64,000 nt of DNA from Deuterostichococcus epilithicus (taxonomy: Eukaryota > Chlorophyta > Trebouxiophyceae > Prasiolales > Stichococcaceae): assembly GCA_033439295.1 (NCBI GenBank), contig JAVTLE010000007.1:124001-188000 (forward strand). Reading direction: 5' to 3'. How positions within the stretch are numbered: position 1 is the stretch's first letter; each line of letters opens with the position of its first letter. Shown one piece after another: positions 56,912-64,000 of this stretch. A program made the translations under genes and the position numbers. The notes beneath the pieces are model-generated. The model had not been told where the DNA came from and did no database searches. It worked only from the letters and a program-made list of their open reading frames with translations.

Positions 56912-59900
56912 CACCGCCAGCTCAGCTTGTCGGGGGGGTCATCCTGCCGTGCGTCCAGGTATCGCCCCCCCGCCTTGCACCGCACCGTCGCCCTGCGCAT
57001 GCACTTCTGGCATAGTTGCCAACGATCGGGGCCGAAGTGAGACGACACGCGACAGAAGAGGAAACCAGGAAGTAATCAGCAAGCACAAGACTTTTGGTGC
57101 AGAAATTGCCTGCGACAATGGAACGCCAACTGTTCTCTGACTTGTAACCCGATCGAAGACTGTGCCACAGCACGCGCATGTGTTGCTCGCTGTGCTGGGA
57201 ACACTCGCCCAGCTGTGCGCGCATCAATGGAGCATGCACTTGTCACAGCTGGCCATTGCGAGCGGCCGCCCAAAGCTGGATCGACAGCCACATAGTGGAA
57301 ACAGTGCCACAAGCGGCAGAACGGGCCGTCCGGCAAGCATCTGAGCCCCAGCAGCTAGGCAGCGGGCAGCCGCGCCGCCCGCTGCCCCAGGCACAGCGGG
57401 AGCTTGAGTCGCTGGTGGGGCGGTGCTACTCGGAGGACAGCAGGCAGGCTGCACGCATCGCCCAAGATCCAAACTTGCCTCTGGAGACCTAAACGGCCCT
57501 GGAATATTAAGCCGACAGCCTCCATCATTGAAAGGCGCACCTGAGCTCGTCGATGAGGCGGCACCAGTTGGAGGAGAGCGTGCCGACCCAGGCGCCGCAC
57601 TCCAGAGCCAGCTCCAGATTGAGCAGGCTGTCCAGCATCTCCGCCGCGGGGCCGCGCTCCCGCGCGTACTCCCGCGTGCTCTTCCTGCAATGCATCATGA
57701 GGATCCACGTTCGGGTCGCCGTCAAGTCAAGTCACCACCAAGCGGGCCTGGCTGATTGCAAGCAGGGAAACCAGCGTCTCCGCGCCAGCCCGGCTCCTGC
57801 GCATACTCCTGCATGCTGTTCAGTTCGACCATGCTCAGGTCATTATTGAGCGAGAAAGGCTGATGCAGTAGGCTGTCCCACATGCGAGACAGGTAGAATA
57901 GCGCCTCAGCCACCGTGTTGGGAAACCTTCACGAGCACAGGGCAGGCACGTGTCAGCCGCTTTTCCTGCATGCTCCTCCTGCACACGAGGTATGGCGCGG
58001 GTGAGTTTGGCCACACATTTTGAGAGGGGACCTTTTGTTGCACGACCAAACTTTAACAGATGCGCCCCGGTCGTATTCCTAATTCTCCTCTGGGAAGTGG
58101 CCCGCCCCAAGAATCGGCCGCATGCCCCACCCACTGCGTTGCCTGCATGTCTTGCAGGTGGCAAGTGCGGCTCAGCCTCTGCAGAGGTGCAGGAATCATG
58201 CTGATGGCAACTTTGTGCTAAAAGGCATGTCACTGGTGTCGCAAGGGACGACCCAGTGCTGCTGAAAGACGCCTGAGCGACTCTGTGCTGCGCAGAGCTC
58301 CACTGCAAAGGTCCGAGGTCTGCAAAGGCCCGAGGATGACAGTACGAAGTGCAGCGGCGCGCCTGCGGTCCGGCTTGCGCTGGCTGTCTGTCGCCCACAC
58401 GTCCCAGCCTGTGGCGTTGGTGTGGAACCACTCCACAGCCTCTGGGTCCTCCGTGCTGAGGAAGATCTGGCGCTGCAGCCCGCTTCCCGGCTCCGCCTGC
58501 GTTCGCCGGAGCAGCTCAGCCTTGCATTTGTCTAGGAGAGAAGCCACATAGCATGGCTGCCAGGTACTCTCAGGGCTTACGGCATTAGCAGGTCAACACC
58601 CGGAAGAGGCACAACTAATGCAAAACTGAACGAGGCATGCCCAAAGTGCCGACTTTGACGTCGTATAGGTCTCAAGGGCTTCAGGGTGGGACAGGCAGAC
58701 GAACACAGGTGCACCTGCAGCGTGGCGGCGCGCTCCAGGTACACTGGCGTGGGCACCTGCTTTGCCTCCCGCCACTTGTCGCCGTGTCGCACGTGCACCT
58801 GCGGCGCGGCGCACGACAAGTCAGCCTCCTCAATGCTCTGTTCCGTCTATGCTCAAGGGGCAAGTCTGCGCGCTCATGGAGTGCCCTCGTGTGTTGTAAG
58901 CTCTGTCCCAGCTGCTGGTGAGGCAGCAAACTGCTGCGGCTGTTCAAGTCCACGCGCATCATGCGCTGCATGCGTAGCAGCACTGCACAGCTCCTGCGGC
59001 AGGTGGCAGCAGGGGCGACCCACCGAGACGGCGGACGCAAGGGAGGGCGGCGGCTCGCGCAGCATCTCCCGCCGCAGCTTTGCCAGCTGCTCCAACGTGC
59101 GCGCGTTGGGCCGCACGATGTACGCCACTGACTGCGCGCGCCACCAGTAGTACGCCTTCTCGGCCGCCACGGGGCCGGCAGCCAGCAGCGCTTGAAACCT
59201 GCAGGGGGCGGGAAGGTGGTGGTGAAAATGAAATCAACTTGTCTGCAGCGGCATTGTGTCATGCATGTGAGGCAGCGGGCTGCGGGTGCCGTTGGCTCTT
59301 CATCAGGTCGTTGCGCAATAGCAGCCATGCGCAGCAGCCGGCGCAACAGCCTCGGCTCGGAGCACGGCTGCTATTCGGCTGCGGCCTCCTGGTGTGCTGC
59401 GCTTTATCAGCTGCACAGCTGGTTGCGAATATCGCCGGGTGCATGATACCACTCACGCCTGAGAGGTTCGCTTGCGCCAGGACACAGCAGGAGCAGGGGC
59501 CGGCACCTCCGGGGGATGCGCTGCCTCGCGGCCTTCTTCACATCGTAGTCTGCGTCCCGCTGGGTGAGGTTGTGCCCGCGCACCTCCTGCAGCACCTGTG
59601 AGACCGGCACAGCTCGGGCTTTTTCCGGAGCATTTGCACTGCATCGGCGAGCCACCCAGCACTTGCTGCAGGAGGCATGCCCTGCCTGTCCAGGAGCAGC
59701 TGCCAGAGAAATTTGCAAGGCCCAGCTGGGCACTGTGCTGCTTGGGAGTGTCGCATCTGAAACTCTGCGGACCTTGATGCTGTGCTGTCGCTTGGTCGCG
59801 TCATAGTCGCGGATGCGGGACTTGGGCACGCCGGCGGCGGTACAGTTGCTGAGGCGCCGGAAGTAGCAGTCGTCCAGGTTGCGGCGTTCCGGCCCTGTGT

Positions 59901-60964
59901 AGCAGTGATCCGAGAAGCCCCGATAAACATGCATTCAGGGGGTTAGTAAACAAGGGATAGGGAGCAGCAGAAGACATGAGCACTGCAGAGTACCAGCTCA
60001 TTTTGTTCAGACGTGGGCTTCGGCGCCGAATGAGGTCTCGACCAGCAGTGCGACCTGCCAGGACAGGCAGTCGGCAAAAGCATCTCGAATTTCCTGTCAC
60101 AGAAGCTGGTCGAGAGGAGAAACACTCACCGCACCAACCGTCCTCTGTGAACAGCGTGAACTCTTCGTCGTACTCCAGCAGCAGCACGCGGTCCAGATCC
60201 AGAGCAAGCGCCAGGGCGGCGCCCAGCACGTGGATCTGCGCCCCAATGCCGCCATTCTGCTGACGGAAAAGTACGCGAAGGTTTAATGACGGTCGCACAT
60301 GGAGTTTTCCAGTGGCTATAATACTGCGCAATTGTTGGACCATGCTGCCAGCTCGTGGAAGTTGTAGAGGGTGATGCAGTCAAAACAGTGACCAGCGTTT
60401 GGCGCTCGTGTCAAATCTGCGCCCTCTCCCTGCCAGTCGGCATGCAGAAGCAGTCATCCCACCTGGGGGCGGTGCAGCAGAAATCGCTGGCTGCTGCAGT
60501 CTGCAGGGTGCTGGTGCCGCCAGATGGCCGCCTGCACGATGGCTGTGCCAAAGAGCGCGCTGCCGCCGCCAAGCGCGTCTGTATCATCAGGCTGCGATGC
60601 TGTCCATGCGCCGGGCACCGCAGCAAAGTCGCAGCTGTAAGGGTCCGCAGCCGCCGAGTAAATGTGGTGTTTCAGCCGTCCCTTGGGAGCAGATATAGCT
60701 AAACCTGTGCTGAGTTCCGCTGCCTGAGCAGCAGGGGCCGTGGGAAGCCTGGGCAAATAGGCCATGCTGGGTGGCCCGACCTGCGGTTCGGCATGCCCAC
60801 AAGTGCTGAGGTTCTGTGGACTACTAGTTTTCCATCAGACACGCAACCCGCATGCTTTAGACACTCACCCGCCAGACCGAGGTGATGACGGCGGCCAGCA
60901 TGCCGCATGCCAGAATGAGGCAGGGCAGCGTGAGCAGCTGGCCGTGCGCGCGCGCTTTGATCAT
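56912..60964 (-). CDS. GT23 (FUT8-like) fucosyltransferase gene, copy B, 3' part damaged
   Basis: Paralogue of copy A. Exons close in phase: 60964-60869 (signal anchor QLLTLPCLILACGMLAAVI), 60723-60463 (87 codons), 60256-60130 (GGIGAQIHVLGAALALALDL), 59894-59773 (DDCYFRRLSNCTAAG), 59595-59507, 59198-59024 (YYWWRAQSVAYIVRPNART), 58798-58715 (VHVRHGDKWREAKQVPTP), about 58525-58350 (IFLSTEDPEAVEWF) and about 57693-57543 (WVGTLSSNWCRLIDELR). These correspond to the GDP-fucose-binding HVRxxDK loop and the T-x-SS-x-x-C-R motif of GT23 enzymes. The next exon is open in copy A, but here (about 57470-57340) it has a TAG where A has Lys and a one-base loss, and about 330 bp of unrelated text follows. 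The terminal piece YLDARQDDPPDKLSWR with its stop survives at 56912-57000. The enzyme is intact through the catalytic motifs but its C-terminus is doubtful. Confidence 0.8.
57770..57830 (-). repeat. Degenerate copy of a GT23 exon 5' edge, copy B
   Basis: ATGCAG then GAGTATGCGCAGGAGCC echoes the true exon edge near 57690 (TTGCAG then GAAGAGCACGCGGGAGTACG), about 130 bp away. Equivalent to 49035-49095 in copy A. Confidence 0.6.
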
Positions 60965-62532
60965 GGTCAATCATAGATCACTGACGGCTGCGCTGCATTT
61001 CTGCGTCCATTTCCGCTACCTTGTGACTGGCATTAGCCGCATGCGTCTCGACAGATTGTATCATGTGGCAGCGGCAAACGCAGCAGGCACCCGGCAAGTG
61101 CGTAATTTGCTGCGGCAAGCTGTGTAGCATCCAGGCAGATGTCCCGAGCCAAAACGCCGAGGCGCAAATTCCCACCCCCAGATCTGTGACAGTTGTTCTC
61201 ACTCCAACCGCTCGGCGAGCTTCAATTAGCGAAAGCGACACATCAACGGGCATTAGCACTGATGTATCGATCTGCACGCATGTTGCTGCTGGGAGCTCTC
61301 GATACCAGAGATCGACGTCTGTCTCTTGGGTCTGATGAGAGCCAGGGCGAAGCAGACTACTAGCTAAGCAAGTGTCTTAGTAGAATAGGTGATGTTAGAA
61401 GCTGGAAGCTGGCAGTGAGGCATCGGCGAAATTGTCGCCGCACTCGGGAGGGCAAGGATGAGGGTCATTACCCCTGTCATTGCCCTATCATGTTGATGCT
61501 GCTCAAGGTGGGTGCTTGCGCCTCTGAATGTATTATCTATATGAATCCGATACAATAGGAACAAAGGAAGCTTCAACCAGGAACCCATCACAAGCCGAGA
61601 TCCAACGTCTGGCCGACGTTGGTCCGGACGGTGCCATTATAGTAAACGTGCTCTTCCACACTTATAGTGAGGTTCCACCCCCGGTGACTTTTCCCTGACA
61701 AGCATCATGAAGAGCGTGACTTTTCCCTGACAAGCATCATGAAGAGCGTCACCATCGTGACTTGATTCGGCACTTGAAAAGAATCCGGATGATTCGTCCT
61801 GCCCTGAACACAGCAGCACTATCAGCTGCATGATGCTCAGCAACATGCCCTGCTTGATTCCTCGCTTTCTCCTCAAACTACACAACAGCTCCGATTTCCC
61901 CAATCGTTTCCCATCTGGTTGACTTCAGACAATCAGGCATGGTGCCAATGTTGATTTAAAAATGTTCGAAGATCTGTTTGGAAATAACCATTTCCGATGG
62001 ACGCCAGGTACAACATGCATGAAAGAGTTTGGTATCGGGCCGAAAGCTGTTCCGTATGAATCACATTGCGTCTTACTCATAAGTTCAAGTAGGTACTGGA
62101 AGGAACAAGCATCGGGATATCGTGTTTCTCATTCCAAGACGAAGAGGTTTGTAACAATGTATCATATCTGGAACCTGATGACAAGCTTCCCTGCAGCCTA
62201 CTGACACCATAAAATAGAATTGGTAGTACCAAAACAATATGAGAGCCTACTGACTGCATTGTTCTCGGAAATGTAAAGTGTGAAGTTTGTTCAGCACACG
62301 CCATCGCCGCAGAGAATTCATGAAGGCTGGCCTTGCCACGATGACACAAAAAGCGTTTCGCTCAGACGGCGGAAGCATCCCCGCCGCCCTGCCTAGCTGA
62401 TCTCCCGCTGCTTCAAATCACCGGCTCAATCCCGCTCGAGTTGACTGACAAGTGGTACATCTTGTATGGCTCAGGGACCAGAGGCGCTCTGAGAGATGGG
62501 TCTGCGCGCTCCTGGTCACTGCAAAGTTTCCA
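60965..62532. promoter_or_regulatory. 5' region of GT23 copy B and 3' flank of the DUF3431 gene
   Basis: The first 350 bp share clear similarity with the flank of GT23 copy A, for example the CTCGGCGAGCTTC string, so the promoter was duplicated with the gene. Beyond about 61400 there is no gene; a perfect 32-bp tandem repeat lies at 61684-61747. Confidence 0.45.
61684..61747 (+). repeat. 32-bp perfect tandem repeat
   Basis: Two adjacent identical units beginning GTGACTTTTCCCTGACAAGC, with no mismatch, in intergenic sequence. Confidence 0.95.
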
Positions 62533-63763
62533 TCACAAAGGGTCAAAATGCCATCCATGGGTGCTGCACTTGCAGTGCGGATGACGCAGCAGCAGTGGAA
62601 CAGCAACCCACCTGCAAATGTAGAGGTCGCATTTCGACACGGCGTGCCGGACATATTCCTCTCCAAACACGCGGTGCCACAAGGCCTCGAAGGCGAATCC
62701 CAGGTGCTGGCTGCGTCCTTTTGGCCACGTCTGCAGGATGAAGAGTGCATGATTGAGTCGATGGCAAACAGCCACACATATACGACCAGAGCATTTGCTG
62801 CAACTCAGCTGTTCAGCGCAGGCATACTCACGTGGAACACGTCCAGTGCATTGGCATAGAAGCGGAGCGGCCGCAGCAGCACGCGCTCTTTAGTGACCAT
62901 GAACTCCCCATTGCCAGCCCCAGGGGCGATCAAGTCTGGAAGATCGCCGAGTTCTTCCTATTGGAGAATGTTGCACGGATCACGAGTCTCTTTGCGAATG
63001 CATTCGAAGGCTGAGTGACATCATTCAGAGTACAGGCCTGCAGGATGTGCACCTGGAAGGCGATGCCCCAAAGACGCGCCATCCTGGCTGAAATCTTCGC
63101 AGAGAAGCGGCCCAGCTGCGCCGGCTCATTGAGCAGCGGGCTTTTTGCCCTCTCAGGATGTGTGGGCGTGTATGCTGAGCCGAGCGTGGAGCACAGCCTG
63201 TCGCCGCGCTCCGCACAGTTCCTGCGGCGGGTTCAAAGGTTAGCAGTGTGCTGAGATACTCGAGGGACGGGAAAACCAGCAGTAGCGGTTGACAACGGTG
63301 CGCACATCATTGCCGACACTCGCGAGATGCGGGTTTGCCAACTAGGGTTGAAGAGCACGATCAAGGAGTCACCAGTCTGTGTACCCCCAATGCCGGATGT
63401 TTGCAAACGGAAGTGCTCCCCATCTGAGCTTGCGCAGGAGGGCTACCCCATTGGGCCCTCTGTGCCAGGACACCCTGCAACCAAGGTTCGTTAGGGCTCA
63501 GGCTGGGCTCCAAAAACAGGCAGCCTCTTATCTGCAGGAAAATCCTGTAAAATCTTACAAAAGTTTTAGAGGCTGAGACGCAGATTGCGCACTCGTGTCC
63601 GTGCAGGAAGAGCATGACGTCCGGCAGCCGGTCGTAATTATCCACTATGAACTGCAGGTAGACCGCAGTCTCCTTCCCGTAGGAGGCCGGGTTCAGTGGG
63701 CACTCGACCGGCCAGTCAACCTGCTTTCCTGCGCCACACTGCATGATGAGGTTCAGGCGGCGG
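62533..63763 (-). CDS. DUF3431 family protein, 3' part (5' end outside window)
   Basis: Five consecutive exons join in phase: 63763-63593 (KETAVYLQFIVDNYDRLPDV followed by MLFLHGHE), 63474-63373 (VSWHRGPNGVALLRKLRWGA), 63221-63053, 62957-62832 (GEFMVTKERVLLRPLRFYAN) and 62730-62612 (GFAFEALWHRVFGEEY). The order Y-L-x-x-I-V-D-N-Y-D-x-L-P-D-V, H-G-H-x-x-S-W-H, then F-x-V-x-x-E-R and F-E-x-L-W-H is that of the DUF3431 family, found in fungi, plants and algae, whose activity is unknown. The conserved H-G-H and S-W-H are reminiscent of a hydrolase or glycosyltransferase active site, but that is speculation. After 62612 a donor (CAG|GTGGGT) leads to an unplaced last exon, or else the frame reads on to a stop at 62533. 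The first exon here begins with an acceptor at 63764, so more exons lie to the right, beyond the window. Confidence 0.8.
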
Positions 63764-64000
63764 CTGTTTAAAATAAGAATGCTCTACGGAAAGGCCATGA
63801 TGCAATGGCCAGCGTTTCACAGTGAGAGGCACAGTGGGAAGCAACCCCACTGCGCTGGCAGAAAGAGAAAACTACCTGGAGGGCACCGCTTATGGTGCTC
63901 TGTAATGTTGCCTACATACTGATAGATCGTACTAGGGATGTCGCCGAGCTTCAATGGCAGCCTGCACTTTACAGAAGCGTTCAGATGCGGAGAAGTTCCG
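63764..64000 (-). other. Upstream intron/exon sequence of the DUF3431 gene
   Basis: Probably intron plus part of an earlier exon. The minus-strand stretch near 64000-63950 (reading NFSASERFCKVQAAIEA) could be coding but cannot be confirmed at the window edge. Confidence 0.3.

Overview
This is nuclear DNA from a eukaryotic green alga, most likely a chlorophyte. Four things point that way. Genes are spread over 4-11 kb and cut into many short exons, with GTGAG/GTGCG-type donors and TGCAG acceptors. The gene set is algal: an RBOH-type NADPH oxidase, a secreted purple acid phosphatase, bZIP factors with long algal-type C-termini, and GT23 fucosyltransferase-like enzymes. Plant/algal-type telomere motifs (TTTAGGG/CCCTAAA) are scattered through introns. 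A nuclear copy of mitochondrial nad4 is present. No tRNA, rRNA, CRISPR array or bacterial-style operon was seen.

Layout: 1165-12169 (-) NADPH oxidase with an N-terminal EF-hand region. 14177-20637 (-) a divergent HSP70 that lacks the C-terminal lid and has two apparent frameshifts. 21470-22956 (+) a short coiled-coil gene that looks like a bZIP paralogue without its basic region, divergent from the HSP70 gene. 24189-28166 (+) a full bZIP factor. 28440-29015 (-) a decayed nad4 NUMT. 29690-31530 (+) a broken DDE-type integrase/transposase gene. 33.9-35.4 kb (-) an unrecognised spliced gene fragment. 35396-35990 (+) the 3' end of a Ty1/copia element. 38157-38575 a hAT-type MITE with perfect 16-bp terminal inverted repeats and an 8-bp target duplication. 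39028-47210 (-) purple acid phosphatase. 48509-52154 and 56912-60964 (-) two tandem GT23 genes enclosing a small intact gene at 55440-56030 (+). 62533-63763 (-) the 3' part of a DUF3431 gene running off the right edge.

Exon joins were checked by reading phase. They close in frame for nearly all of the NADPH oxidase, phosphatase, GT23 copy B and DUF3431 exons given below; unresolved junctions are stated.

The most unusual signal is structural. In at least seven places, across four unrelated genes, an exon edge with its splice site is followed or preceded inside the adjacent intron by one or two degenerate copies, mostly at about 100-180 bp spacing. Several copies keep a usable decoy splice site. 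The second is reciprocal decay of the GT23 pair: copy A is broken in its 5' half and copy B in its 3' half.
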